Positions 11,451 to 22,890 are shown, numbered from the stretch's first letter. The stretch: 64,000 nucleotides of DNA from Ochotona curzoniae (GCF_017591425.1 NW_024466599.1:57363501-57427500), one strand, 5' to 3'. Program-made: numbers and translations. Notes: generated by a model from the letters alone, not told the origin.

Positions 11451-11715
11451 GGGCCCAGGGAAGCAGCCTTGTGGCTGGGGTCCTCTCACTGCATACACCA
11501 GGATCCCATATGGGTGCCAGTTCATGTCCTGGCAGCCCCACTTCCCATCCAACTACCTGCTTGTGGTCTGGGAAGGGAATCCAGGATGGCTCAAAGCCTT
11601 GTGACGCCAACACCTGTGCAGACTTGGAAGAAAGGCGAGTGAATCAGCAGCTGAAAGATTTTCCCCTCTCTCCTCCTCTGTATATCTGACTTTCCAAGAA
11701 TTTTTTTTTTAAATA
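11451..11715 (+). mobile_element. CSINE with internal deletion and target duplications
   Basis: GGGCCCAGGGAAGCAGCC head, GATCCCATATGGGTGCC, CTTGTGGTCTGGGAAG core and CTCTGTATATCTGACTTTCC end. About 60 bp of the distal body is missing near 11630. Flanks AATAGCATATGATA (11437-11450) and AATAGCATGTAATAG (11716-11730) are the target duplications. Confidence 0.94.
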
Positions 11716-11730
11716 AATAGCATGTAATAG

Positions 11731-12859
11731 ACGAATCTACTTCATCTTACTAGCAGTAAAACATGTCTGGAGGTTGAGAAATGTTGAAACTGAGTCACTA
11801 ATTGTAACACTCATGGTATGTACCACTGATGTATGCTTAGAGGTAGTTCTTACATCTATCTTACTTGATGCCCTTACATTTATTTTACTAGAAATCTGTT
11901 AAGATTTTGTAAAGAGCTTAGAATCGTATAAAGTCTTCTCCTGTCAGACTTCATTCAACACCTTTCCTTTGTTCTCCAGTTTCATTCCTACCCACAAGGT
12001 CTCTTTCCTTGATTCCTAGTTTTGAACTGTGTGGGTTTTCCCTTTGACCAAGACTCCCACTTTCGCGTATCTGACCTTCCAGTCACTGGAATGCTGCCTA
12101 CTCGTTTCCATAAGAAAGCATTCTGTTAGACAATGGTGTTATAAAAATACAGCATTCTCATACAATTTATGGTAAATGGGGTCATTATACTTACACACAC
12201 ACATCATACGAAATGTGCATATTGGCCTTTCTTCCCTTTTTGTTCATACATATTTTACATATTTCTTTGTGTAAACATACCGTATCTGAGATTTTGTGGA
12301 AGGTCTCCTGAGTGACTTCCAAGGAAAGAACAGAAAAAAGTAAGATTTTTCAAGGCATCAGATTCATGATGGAGAGATTAGTCTTAGCATGGTCACTCCA
12401 GTGGCTTCCTCAGCATAGCGCAAAGGCAGTTTCCTAAGAGATCATCTATTTGCCCGAGTGTTCAGATACAGATGGACTCACCCACCACCTGAAACTGCAG
12501 TAAACCTTTTGACTGAAATCAGTAGCATCAGACTATCACAATTTCACTTTCCTCTCAGATTATCCTATTTTTCTTGCTTCAAGATTGCTTAGGTCAGATT
12601 CCGTCAAATACTATCTACTTTTGACCTGTATTTTAGTAGTTTTCAGAGCCCTCTCCATATCCTTTCTAAAAGCAAAGAGAATAGCTATCTCACTGAACAG
12701 AGCTTAGGCTGTTTTTCAGTCTGGATCACATATTATACTCTGCCTGAAAATTACAATATTTAAAGGATGTTAGCTAATTCTAAGCAAACTCATCTTTGTA
12801 GACTTACATATTAATGATGCTAATAGGTGGAATGCTGTATCTTTCACATATTATAAATC
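11731..12859. other. Unassigned sequence
   Basis: About 1.1 kb with a short CACACACAC stretch near 12196. I recognise no element. Confidence 0.5.
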
Positions 12860-13010
12860 TGGCAAAGCTCATAATAATCTGATGATTTAAATTATTATAC
12901 TCAGCCTAGCTTACCAAATGAAGAAATCAAGGCATAATGAGAATCAGTAACATATTGGAGAGCAGATCAAGAGTTGAGACGCAGTTTGGGTCCATGGTGA
13001 TGCTTCAGAT
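12860..13010 (-). mobile_element. MIR relic
   Basis: ACCAAATGAAGAAATCAAGGC, then GAGAGCAGATCAAGAGTTGAG and CAGTTTGGGTCC parallel the reversed MIR consensus (AATGAGGAAACTGAGGC, GCAGAGCTGGGATT, ACCCAGGTC). MIRs are ancient tRNA-derived SINEs; this copy is strongly decayed. Confidence 0.5.
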
Positions 13011-13688
13011 CTATTTTGGTAGTTTCCTTAGGCTGATCACTAAGGTATCCCTCAGAATGAGGATAATATTCTAGAAAAGTTAATTGTCTATGGTAATAAA
13101 GTCACAATTTGGGAGAGGGACTTGTTTTAGTATCTGCCTTGTCAGCCCTCTGATCTCACTTTGACCCCCAATTTTCATTCAGGAGAACAGCGATACATGT
13201 AGAAACCCACTGGAAAGGTAAGATGCATAGTTTGAACAACGGGTTTGTCAAAGTGAATTTATGAAGCCTCATAAGAGAGGCTATATTACAGAAATTGGTA
13301 GAAAATCTCAAAGGATTTGCCAACTATCCTGATAGTTATATATGATGCAAGAAAACAGAAAAAAAAATATTCCCTTTTTTTCCCTAATAAGGAAAGAATG
13401 TTTCCAGAAATTAATGAACTACAAGAAGGAAAAGGCAGCCCTGGGATGGAAAGAGTTTCATAGGCAGGAAGGAGAGAGAATACTGACCACAACTCCAATA
13501 CAAGTGCAGGGTCATGTCCTGGCACAGGTATCAGTTTGTTACAAATGCATCTAAGTCCAAGGTAATAAGTGTAAAGTTCATAATTTTAGTGAAATCCATT
13601 AATGACTCTCAAAAATAAAGCTGTTATAAAATAAGTAACATTTTGCTTTAACAAAAAAAAAAGAAATTGCTTTAAAGATCTAAAATTT
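13011..13688. other. Unassigned sequence with a splice-bounded candidate exon
   Basis: Holds a 35-bp segment at 13183-13217 between a strong acceptor and donor on the plus strand (see findings). Otherwise featureless. Confidence 0.4.
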
Positions 13689-14002
13689 TGGGTGAAGTAC
13701 AATGGCTCAATTGGCTGATATCCTCTTGCAAGCACTGGAACCCCTTATGGGCATCAGTTCATATCCCAGCTGTTCCACTTCCCACCTACCTAAGTGTCTA
13801 TGGCCTGGGAAAGCAGTCGAGAACAGCCCAAAGCCTTGGGACGCTGCACCCACATGTGAGACCCAGAGAAAGCTCCCGACTCTGGTTTCAGATCAGATTC
13901 AGTTTTGAGTATTGCAGCCATTTCAGGAGTGAACCAACAGACAGAGGAACTTTGTTTCTCTGTAAATCTGCCTTTCCAATAAAAACAAATCTAAAAAAAA
14001 AA
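13689..14002 (+). mobile_element. CSINE, full length, moderately diverged
   Basis: TGGCTCAATTGGCTGATATCC head, CTATGGCCTGGGAAAGCAGTC core, CACCCACATGTGAGACCC and a CTGCCTTTCCAATAAAAAC tail. CpGs are mostly decayed. Open frames here come from the SINE. Confidence 0.92.
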
Positions 14003-14045
14003 GTAAAATATATTTCTAAAAATATTTTTTTTTAGAATATGTTAT

Positions 14046-14062
14046 GCTTCCACAATGTGGAA
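14046..14062. repeat. Perfect 8-bp inverted repeat
   Basis: CTTCCACA, one A, then TGTGGAAG. ATGCTTCCACAA recurs about 29 bases further on. This may be the remnant of a small inverted-repeat element or chance. Confidence 0.6.
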
Positions 14063-15129
14063 GTAATTTTATGCTTCCACAACCTAACACTGACACTTTT
14101 GAGAATGAAAAGTAGTGGCATTAACTACACTTGACAATGACATAACTTGCACCATTCCAAGTAAGTAGAAATTGTGATCACCTTAAAGATATTTACACAA
14201 GTAACTTTATGTTCCTATTCATCCCTGAAAGAGATATGGAAGGTTTCTAATGTCTGAAATAAATCTGGCCCGAAGACCAAAATGTCTGAATTCTAGCCAC
14301 AGCTCAGTCACAATCTACATATGTAGACACTGACAATCACATAATTTTTTTAGGTTCTTTTGTGTTTACCTTCTTAACTGGCCTCACTATACTTCTAAAT
14401 ATAGGGATCAGAGGCTTAAATGAGGGAATTCGCTGAAGGATGAACATGCTCACACAGGCCTACCAGTATGGAAATTTTAAAAGGGAGGCAAAAGCAGCAA
14501 GGAGTGGTCAGCAAAGAGTGATTTTAAAGCCTTTAGTAGACTTCTAAAATACTCCTACTATGTTATCTGAAGCATAATATTAAAGTCAAGGAACGTCTGG
14601 AAATGTCAGATGCACAGGTCATAGTGAAGGTATTCACTCTTCTCCGTAAGTACGTACCTTGAATAGAACCGCTTAACATTTTTATTAAGATAAATTCTAA
14701 GTTCAGATATTAAAGGAGACAAAAATAATTGCATGCCAAAATATCTGCCACAGCAAGCCAATAGGACATAGCAAGGAGGTAGAATAAGTGAAATCAAATT
14801 GAATATGTCTACACATCAATGCAGCAGGAAACGATGTTGCATTGAGACATTCAAATCAAGACAAACTGTCTTCATAACATTAGTGTCATTGTCGCATATT
14901 AATTTAATCGGTAACTTCTCTTAACTGTGAGGCTTACCTCCCCTATACTGACAGACATTTTAATCCACTAGATGAAACCGGCTGGTTGATCTGGTTTCTC
15001 AAAGAAACAGCCTAATATCAATGATGTGTATGAGACAGGAGAAAATAGAACTGATTCATGGTATTCATGAAGTGACGGTTTTAATGATAGAACCCCACGC
15101 TAGCAAATTTCCTAAGTCTCCTTCAGTAG
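14063..15129. other. Unassigned sequence
   Basis: About 1.1 kb. At 14995-15100 there is a patch resembling an old mammalian repeat (CTCAAAGAAACAGCC, then GATGTGTATGAGACAGG), but I cannot place it in a family. Confidence 0.4.
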
Positions 15130-15336
15130 TAGGTTAGGCCACAGCCTGCGGAGATGGCATCCCACAGAGTACTGGTTAGTGTTCCCACTGTTTCATTTTT
15201 AATCCAGCTACTATAAATTTGAGAAAACAACAGATAATGTCCCAACTATTTGAGTCCCAGAAGAAGCTCTTGCTCATATTACCCACTGGGCTTCTAACTC
15301 TGCCTTTCAAAACAAAGAAAATAAATCTCAAGAAAA
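15130..15336 (+). mobile_element. Old lagomorph SINE with internal deletions
   Basis: TAGGCCACAGCCTGCGGAGATG and GGCATCCCACAGAGTACTGG head, TAATCCAGCTACTAT, GAGTCCCAGAAGAAGCTC and CTCTGCCTTTCAAAACAAAG tail occur in the right order but the distal body is shortened. Confidence 0.7.
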
Positions 15337-15621
15337 AGAGAAAATGAAAGAAACAGTAAAGAGAAATCTGAATCCTCAAGGTCTGATGACTCCAGCACAG
15401 CCTTCTTCGCAAGTGTTTGGAAGTTTACTATCAGGACCTTATCACTATTATTAGTAAAAACACATTTTGAAGGTTTGTGAGAAAATGAGTAGTTTTTAAA
15501 ATCTTTAGTCTAAATAATATTTTCCCTAATTTGAGAGATTTATTTGCTTATTTATCTGAAATGGAAGAAATAGCCTCACTCCCAAAATGGTTCCACCAAC
15601 CAAGGCTGTGCCTAGTTTAAA

Positions 15622-15639
15622 AGCTATATATATATAGCT
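15622..15639. repeat. 18-bp perfect palindrome
   Basis: AGCTATATATATATAGCT is self-complementary and is followed by another ATATATAT run. It lies just upstream of an L1 fragment. Probably an AT microsatellite relic. Confidence 0.8.
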
Positions 15640-15654
15640 ATATATATCTATTCA

Positions 15655-15790
15655 ACACAATAAAATAAACAAAAGCAATATATGCATTCAGTGCAATCCT
15701 AATCAAATTACCCAAAACATTCTTCACGGAATTGGAAAAAATGATACAAGGATTCATCTGGTAACACAAAAAACTGCAAATAGCTGGAAT
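15655..15790 (+). mobile_element. L1 ORF2 fragment
   Basis: Translates in part to [20 protein letters not shown] followed by a Phe-Ile-Trp, matching the L1 ORF2 segment that in other mammals contains KAIYRFNAIPIK and FTELEQ. A stop follows, so it is dead. It joins directly to L1 3'-UTR sequence, so well over 1 kb of the element is missing between them. Confidence 0.88.
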
Positions 15791-15895
15791 CTAACAGGGG
15801 GATTACAGGGGGAAAGGTTTGGGGAGGGGTTAGGGAGGGGTTAGGGAATTCCCAGAGCCTATGAAACTGTTATAAAATGAAGAAAAACAGTAGTG
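15791..15895 (+). mobile_element. L1 3' UTR with G-rich tract
   Basis: A run of GGGG blocks (15796-15846) is followed by TTCCCAGAGCCTATGAAACTG and an A-rich end. A G-rich polypurine tract near the 3' end is a known feature of mammalian L1 3' UTRs. The terminal motif is shared with the reversed copies at 3.9 and 53.9 kb. Confidence 0.75.
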
Positions 15896-18370
15896 TTTTC
15901 CCTTACAAGTGACAGTGGTCCAAACAGGTGGGCTATCCTCTGATGCAATTTCAAGTGAACTATCTGGAAGCTGAACTGGAAGTGAAGTAGCCAGAACTTA
16001 AGCCAGTATTCCAATAGGGGAATGTTGGCAAGGCCTTTGTCTCACGGACAATCTCACTATGCTCATTTAGCAGTCTGTTACACCATAGATTAAGATGTCT
16101 CTAGCTGATGGATACATTATACTGCATACTGTATCACTGAACTCACTACTGGCTTTGTTGAATGTGATGGATTGTCAATAGCGAGTGTGCTTCTTGAGGT
16201 TCCGTGCAGAATAATGTTTTGGATCTTGTCAGACTCCTCATATGATAGAAAGCTAGCCACACAGTAGGCACTCCAAACACATATTTAACATGGACAGTTT
16301 GAATATTAACTGCATACAACTCATATTAATTCTCCTGAACAAATTTAAAAATAAGGAGCTAATATTGCAAATTGCTTATTATTTTAATACAAAACACTCT
16401 ACAATTTAAACTTATCAATGCCAACATGATCAGAAACAATATTACATCTGAAAAAGTAATCAGCAGATCTAGGAACAATTGGTGCCTGTCTGTGAATAGA
16501 GGCAACATTCATATTTCCAAACAATAAGGTAACAAGAAAAAAAATAATTCCACTTGTAACAAAAGAGGCACCCCTCAAATCAATGTATTCCATGGTATAC
16601 AAAGCACCCACTCACATACACAATCCATACTCAGACAACCCTTTCTTTTCCAACTTTGTGGAAAATTTGGTTAGTATGTGAAACAAAGACAGCAAAGCAT
16701 AAGATACAATGAAATGTAGAGAACAAAAGAAACGGAACAGATTGGAAAGCAGGGTACATTTTAACTGTCAAATTTTAACATTCTTGCTGTGAAATTGTTC
16801 TTTCTGGTACTTTTCTTTCTTAACATAGATTAGCTCTCACCTAAATCCTTCACAGTGCATTTAGAACTAAATAAGGCATTAATATGTTCGTCTATGTGAA
16901 ATGTTCCCTTAACAGTTACCTCAGGCAATCATTTCACTGAATTTGATAAGGAGAACACATTGACATTGTAAAGGTTAATGATCCAATGATTAACTATACT
17001 CATTTTCAGAAAATGGCTTTAGTCATTGTTTCATAGAACAAGGGGAACAACAATTTGTTCAGTAGTCTCCACTGCCTGGGAGAAGTGTCTTTCTTTTTAC
17101 GCTAGCTGCAGATTATTATCATTCTCAAGCACGAAAGAGTGCTCAAAAATAATATGCAATGTGGCCCCTGCAGTGTCCTCTCTACAGCTGGGCACAGAAG
17201 GGTTAAATCAGGTAAGATGTATTTTCCTGGAAAAGGAGCAACCCAGATGCAAATAACTGGACAAAGTCCAACCAGGTAGATAGAACTTGGCATTCAGCGT
17301 AGCACATGGTGACAGGTGGAATGAAGAACCTAAAATCTGGCTTGATTTTCAAAGTATAATTCATTAGGCAGATGGAGGAGGGCAACGCAAGAGCTAGGTA
17401 GAAGCAAAATTGGGAATTTCTTAAGCTAGGGGAGCAGTGTATTAGGAACTCCAGTAAAAACAAAATTTTAAAACTATAAGAAGACAAGAGCTAGGTGTAT
17501 GTTAGCACATCAGTATTTTTAAAGATATGAACCTAGAGCAAGGCCAGACTTCTTTATCAACCATCGAGTACAATTAATGCTGTCATTAATTGAGCACTCC
17601 TGTGCAAAGTTTTTGGATTTTTTCCCCATATCTGACTCGATTTTTTCACCTAGGAATATCCTGTAAGCGCATGTTATTATCGTGTCTACATTCCAGGAAC
17701 AGGAACCAAATCAGAGCCATGAAGCAGCCTATAGCCAAAGATTCCAGCTACAGAACACACCGTCTATCCAAATACAACTTGATTTAGAGAAAAATTATTT
17801 CGCTTAAACCCCCATTCACTAACTTTTCCAATTCTGATTCTTTCATCATTGAAATTATTGTCATCGCCATGATGAACAAAAATAGCAGCATTATCATCAA
17901 CTTTGTTTCTCATGTCAGACAAGACAGTATCTACTGATTTATTCACTGACTCTAAGTGCTATTCGTGAAAAAATACCATATCTCGTCAAAACTATGCCTA
18001 TTTTGGAATTACATGTAAAGTTGCTTAAGTATCTGAACAATGCTAGGAAAGTTATGAACCATTACAGATTCTGGGAAGAAAAACAAAACCTCCAAAGGAG
18101 TTAAAAATCAAGAATTTAAAATTAAAGACATTTGTTACATGAGTGATAGAAAAGTGGAGAAGACTGGGGTAAGAATGTAGTTTGTCAGTGATATGTAACA
18201 GCTGAAAGGGCTCAAGGGCAGCGGGAAGAGAAGTGGCTTCTCCAGCTAAGAAGCTGAGCTTATACAGTTGGCGAAAATTAAAGCAAGGGACGTGAATGCA
18301 AAATGGAACCACAGAAAGGTTGGCTAAGCTAGCACACATCTTCTGGAGCACACAAACACCACTATTCAGC
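15896..18370. other. Unassigned unique sequence, 2.5 kb
   Basis: No repeat recognised. Contains a 24-bp segment at 17188-17211 between a good acceptor and donor on the plus strand. Frames of 94 and 109 codons (17203-17487 and 18052-18381, minus) have no known motif. Confidence 0.45.
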
Positions 18371-18600
18371 TCTTTAAACACCAGCAGAGGCAGGGAGAGA
18401 GGAGCTGAGATGTTCTACTTTCTACCTTCCTCCAGCTCGTGGAAGCTACTCAGCAAACACCTGCCTTGAACCAGCAGAAAAACAACTGACAGGGGACCTC
18501 GCGAAATGAAGCCTGTAGCGTGGCCCACTTCGCCACAATGAGCACAGCAGAAAGACGGTGAGTATATCCGGGAGCAAACAGGGTAATAAATATCTCAATA
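18371..18600 (+). other. Small CpG cluster with ATG and splice donor
   Basis: Between 18498 and 18570 there are six CpGs, unlike the CpG-poor surroundings. An ATG at 18538 lies in a reasonable initiation context (GCCACAATGA). Its frame gives Met-Ser-Thr-Ala-Glu-Arg and reaches a donor-like GTGAGT at 18558; without splicing the frame stops at once. It could be a 5' exon and promoter edge, or chance. Confidence 0.25.
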
Positions 18601-18689
18601 ACTCAAGTTAAGCTGGTTATTCCCATTTCTGGAGGGGAGAGAATTCATAAAACCACCAAAATAAAATCTTTCCATGGACAAAATAATTT

Positions 18690-19135
18690 AGAATAATTTC
18701 TTACTACTGTTGTAATGAAATATGAACAAGCGAATTACTTACAATTCTGGAGGCTTGAAGTCAAAATGGGTCTCCAGGTTTGTAGTCACACGGCAGGCAG
18801 GTAAGCATTCCCTTCTTCTGCAGGCTCAGCAGAATCGAAGTACCTGGCTGTAGGCCCTCATCCGTCTTCAAACTCAGCCATCGTCCTGCTTACTCTCGGA
18901 CTGCCTGACTTACCACTGCCGTCTTCCTTTTAAATACTCTGTGAAGCCCCGCCCCTTTAAGGATGGTAGTGACTAAACTAGATTCACCTGGACAATTCCT
19001 GCTCCTGTAACCAGCAACCTTAATTCCGGCTTCTGCATCCATTCTGTTTCTCCCTTTTCTTATGTAAGCTAATGTGTTTTCAAGATTTGGGCCATAGGCC
19101 TTTTGGGAGCCTATTATTCTGTTTACTACAGGACA
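18690..19135 (+). mobile_element. Ancient mammalian LTR-like repeat
   Basis: ACAATTCTGGAGGCTTGAAGTC, AAATGGGTCTCCAGG, ATCCGTCTTCAAACTCAGCC, CTTTTAAATACTCTGTGA, AGCAACCTTAATTCC and CCTATTATTCTGTTTACTAC follow, in order, an old mammalian repeat whose consensus I remember (TTCTGGAGGTCAGAAGTCC ... TTATTCTGCCTACCAC). I am unsure of its family name. It still has several CpGs. Confidence 0.65.
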
Positions 19136-19151
19136 TATGCTTTGGTATTTT

Positions 19152-19460
19152 TAAAGATTTAATGTATTTATTTGAATAAACAGGGAGTAACAGGGAGAGG
19201 GAAAGACAGATTTTCCACATGCTGCTTCACTACACAAACTTTCGCATTCACTGGGGTTGGGGCTGGGCTCAGGCAGTGGAAGGGACTAAGCTAGGATGAA
19301 GCCAGAAGCCCAAAACTTCATTTGAGTTTCTCGCTTGGGAGGCAGGGATCCAAACACTTGAATCAGCTGCCGCTGTTTTCCCAGGTGCAACAGCTAAACA
19401 CTGCATGAGCGGTAAAACAGCCAGGGGTCAAATCCACCGCCACACCACATTGCCAGGCTC
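19152..19460 (-). mobile_element. Old lagomorph SINE, antisense
   Basis: AAAGATTTAATGTATTTATTTG start, GGGAGAGGGAAAGACAG purine tract, GAAGCCAGAAGCCC, CACTTGAATCAGCTGCCGC and GCCACACCACATTGCCAGG end. All parts of the reversed SINE are visible although diverged. Confidence 0.88.
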
Positions 19461-20074
19461 TAATTCTACTGTCTCAACCATCGTTTTTCAACTTGATAAA
19501 AATTCATTTTGCATCGATTTCATGCATTGTGTGTAGTAACACACTAACAGAAAGCTTATGCTGATGAAATCCAATTGACTCCGATGGAAGGTCATAACAC
19601 ATTTTCAATGGCATGTTTGTATCTAGACATCACTCTGCCGGCTGACATGATAGTTCTACTCTTTCCTCAGGATTTTTGTTGTTGTTGATCCAGCAATTGG
19701 CATACGTATGACTGACTTCCATTGGAGCAAGATGTCACTATTCCAAGCACCAGGATTGATTAAAATGTAGGCCTATTTTCCTAGTAAATTTAGGTAATTG
19801 CATATTAGTATAACAAATTAGTTCAGCCCAGATGAACTTTATTTTGTTTGTTGACTACTGTTGCTCAGTCAGTTGGCTCACGTCCTGGAACTGGAGATGG
19901 CTGTTTCTGAGGAACAGCCCAAGCTGGAATCTATTCGAGAACTCTTTCCTTGGAAAAGCTTGGCCTCTCCTCACAGGGCATGATTATTCAGTGGGCAAAT
20001 TTGGGGGCAGTTTTGTACCTGGAAGACACAAAGAAACAGCATTTTTCTTTCTCCCAATTCCTTTTTGGATTCAC
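19461..20074. other. Unassigned sequence
   Basis: About 0.6 kb with GTTGTTGTTG near 19680. A frame of 87 codons (19832-20095, plus) is tryptophan-rich but runs into the adjacent SINE and matches nothing I know. Confidence 0.4.
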
Positions 20075-20217
20075 AGACTTGGAAGAGGCTCCTAGCTTCC
20101 AGCTTCAGATTGGCACAGTACCCGCCGTTGTGCTCAGTTGAGGAGGATCTGCCTCTCTGTCTCTCCTCCTCTCTGTATATCTTACTTTGAAATAAAAATA
20201 AATAAATCTTCAAAAAA
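20075..20217 (+). mobile_element. CSINE, 5'-truncated
   Basis: Starts in the distal body (GACTTGGAAGAGGCTCC) and continues through GGATCTGCCTCTCTGTCTC to AATAAAAATAAATAAATC and an A-rich tail. 5' truncation is typical of incomplete reverse transcription. Confidence 0.92.
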
Positions 20218-20278
20218 TTGATGGAAACACGGATTTATTAACAAAAATACATATTTAACTACCTATGTTAGAATTTTA

Positions 20279-20531
20279 GGGATAGGCTCTGGCACAATGG
20301 TTCAATTGCTAAATCCTCACCTTGTAAGCTCAGAAACCCATATGGGCACTAGTTCATGTTCTAGCTGCTCCTCTTATGTGCATCTCCCTTCTTGTGACCT
20401 GGAAAGCAGTCATGGACAGCCCAAAGCCTGGGTCTCTGCACCCATTTGCGAGAGACTAAGAAGAAGCCCCTGGCTCCTGGTTCATATTAGCTCAGCTCTG
20501 GTTACTGGAACCATTTGGGAGTGAAAGCATC
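20279..20531 (+). mobile_element. CSINE, 3'-truncated
   Basis: GGGATAGGCTCTGGCACAATGG head, CCCATATGGGCACTAGTTC, CTTGTGACCTGGAAAGCAG core and CCATTTGGGAGTGAAAGC. The CTCTGTCTC tract and tail are missing, so a deletion has removed the 3' end. Confidence 0.9.
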
Positions 20532-21016
20532 TGACTTCTCCCCAGGTGTCACATGTAAGCCCCATTCCCTTAGCCCTTGCCTTTATGTCTTGTTCCCTTT
20601 ATTTTGTTCTTCCTCATTCTGCATTTTTCTAGACCTCTATTCTTGATTGTTTTTCTTATCTCCCATTCAAATCATGAAAATTATGGAGTCTATTTTATAT
20701 GCCTGACAGCAATATAGTAAATGGCAAATAATGTGCAATACCAGATGAAGACTCTCACCTCATGAAATTTTCTCTTTCACATTCCCTGTATTTTTTCTGA
20801 TTTATTTTATATTCTGCATTCCTTGCACTCCAATCTAAATGTATAAAAACTTGTAAGTATATTTTAGTCTCTAAAATAATCAGAATGCACTCTATATTTA
20901 CATATGACTACAAGGATTAATGGAAATATTAGTGTAAGTCTCAACTTGAACTCATTCTATGAAAGAATAAATATACCTGAATTCTGATCAAGCTTACACA
21001 TTTAAAAGCACATTTA
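20532..21016. other. Unassigned AT-rich sequence
   Basis: About 0.5 kb separating two plus-strand SINEs. No element recognised. Confidence 0.5.
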
Positions 21017-21252
21017 GGACCTGGTGCAGTGGCCTAGTGGCTGAAAGTCCTCAACTAGAATGCAATGGGATCCCATATGCCCACTGGTTCATCTCCCGGT
21101 GGCCCTGCCTCCCATCCAGCTCCCTGCTTGTGGCCTGAGAAGGCAGTCAAGGACGGCTCAAAGCCTTGGGGCCCTGCATCGAGTATCTTCCTCTTTGTCT
21201 CTCTTCTCGGTATGTATGATCTGCCTTTCTAAATAATAAAAAAGAAATCTTT
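21017..21252 (+). mobile_element. CSINE with internal deletion
   Basis: GGACCTGGTGCAGTGGCCTAG head through CTTGTGGCCTGAGAAGGCAG to GGGGCCCTGCATC, then a jump straight to GAGTATCTTCCTCTTTGTC and the tail. About 90 bp of the distal body is lost. Confidence 0.93.
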
Positions 21253-21315
21253 ACATAGAAAAAATTTGGAATAAAATTTAAAACTTCATGATAAAGGAAA
21301 TTAAAAGTAAAATTT

Positions 21316-21641
21316 GGGGGTCAGCATGATGTCTCAACTGGCTAGTCCTCTGCCTTTTAAGTACCAGCATTCCATATGAGCTCTGGTTCAAATCTTGCTG
21401 CTCTACTTTCTGATTCTGCTTGCTGCTCATGGCCTAGAAAAGTAGTGGAAGCTTCTCCAAAGCCTTGGTCTCCTGCACCCACCTGGGAGACCTGGAAGAA
21501 TCTCCTAGCTTCTGGCTTTTGGCTTTGGATCAGCTCAGTCCCAGCTGTTACAGCCATTTGGGCAGTGAACCAGCAGATAGAAAATCTCTATTCTCTTGTA
21601 AATATGCCTTGTAAACAAAAATAAATCCTTTTTACAAAAGA
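21316..21641 (+). mobile_element. CSINE, full length, diverged
   Basis: GGGGGTCAGCATGATGTCTC head, CTCATGGCCTAGAAAAGTAG core, CACCTGGGAGACCTGGAAG, GGCAGTGAACCAGCAGATAG and AAAAATAAATCC tail. It lies only about 60 bp after the previous CSINE in the same orientation. Confidence 0.92.
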
Positions 21642-21711
21642 AAATTGCTCAATCTGGTATACCACGTTTATTTTTCATAGTATATGCTTTCATTTTAAAA
21701 ATTGTTAATAA

Positions 21712-21981
21712 ACATATTTAAAGGGTACAGTTGGAAACAGCAAGTGAGAAATTTAAAAAATTTTCATCTTTTGGTTCAATCCCCAAATAGCTACAACATC
21801 AGATGCTGTGTCAAGCTACAGCCTTCATCAAAAATTGCATCCACCCAAGGGCATCCCCTGTTCTTTTCCAAGGCACGTTAGCAGGGAGCTGAATTGAAAG
21901 CCAAAGCTTCCAGGACATCAGTTTAGGCTCAGATACAGGATGCCAGCTCACTCCAACTTAACCTAAGCAACAAAATGACTC
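21712..21981 (-). mobile_element. Old lagomorph SINE, antisense
   Basis: TTGGTTCAATCCCCAAATAGC, AAGGCACGTTAGCAGGGAGC and GATACAGGATGCCAGCTC match the reversed older SINE in order. The GTTAGCAGGGAGC element is the older-type counterpart of the younger CTTGTGGCCTGGG core. Confidence 0.82.
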
Positions 21982-22699
21982 TGCATGAACTTCTAATGTA
22001 CCTTCACATCAAGTTTTCCATTTTCTAGCTCTGTTACATTGGTATGTTTTACTACCCATTTCATTTCATCAATGTCAAAATACTTATGCATGAAATTAGA
22101 GCCATGATCAAACAATAAAAGCTGTATGATGACTGTTATTAGAAAAATTGGCTCTTAACTCATTCCAATTTTTTTCAGCAAATTGTTTTTATATTTGGAC
22201 AAAGAGTATGATCCACTTTTTTATGTGGTGGGCCTTTCTCTACGAATAAAGAATGGAAAATGAGTTGTTTCCTTGTAGGGATATAAAAGCAAAGAAAAAC
22301 TGTGAGATGAACAGGTTTTGGGGAAAGGCTTCAAGAAAAACTCAGATTTCTATTCAATTAGAGCAGACACCAAATGAACAGAAAATGAACTTTTTCTCCT
22401 GATTGAGCATTATCGGCTCACATCCCTCAATTCGGGAAAACAGTTCATGTGAAGACAGAATAATGCTTTCCACACAATGCATAGCATATAGAAGACAAAA
22501 AATTGACATCTGTAGCTCTAAATGGTTATATAGCTTGTTTTTCCTATGAAACTCATGAGTAATGGACACCATAAAAACTGAAAATAAGTATTTCTAATAT
22601 TGATAAATGTCACAAAATAAGTGACTAGAAAAGGATCAAATGCTACTTTGAAAATGGTTTTTAATATTTTGAAAGATAATTTTGTATTTAGGTAATTGA
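21982..22699. other. Unassigned sequence
   Basis: About 0.7 kb. A 72-codon minus-strand frame (22354-22572) shows no motif. Confidence 0.5.
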
Positions 22700-22890
22700 A
22701 TATTTAATATGTGCCATAATAGGTAAATAAATTCTGTGTCATTTATATCACTTGATTCTTTCGATAACAGTATCAATCATTTTATTAGCATCTGAGTTTT
22801 ATGTATAATAAAATTAAACATGAATAAAGTTAAATAAATTGCCTAGGGTCATCCAATTAATCTGGTGGACATAAGGCAGATTCACACATT
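22700..22890 (-). mobile_element. MIR relic
   Basis: TCATTTATATCACTTGATTC, then AGTTAAATAAATTGCCTAGGG and TCATCCAATTAATCTGGTGG parallel the reversed MIR consensus (GTTAAGTAACTTGCCCAAGG, TCACACAGCTAGTAAGTGG). Confidence 0.62.
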
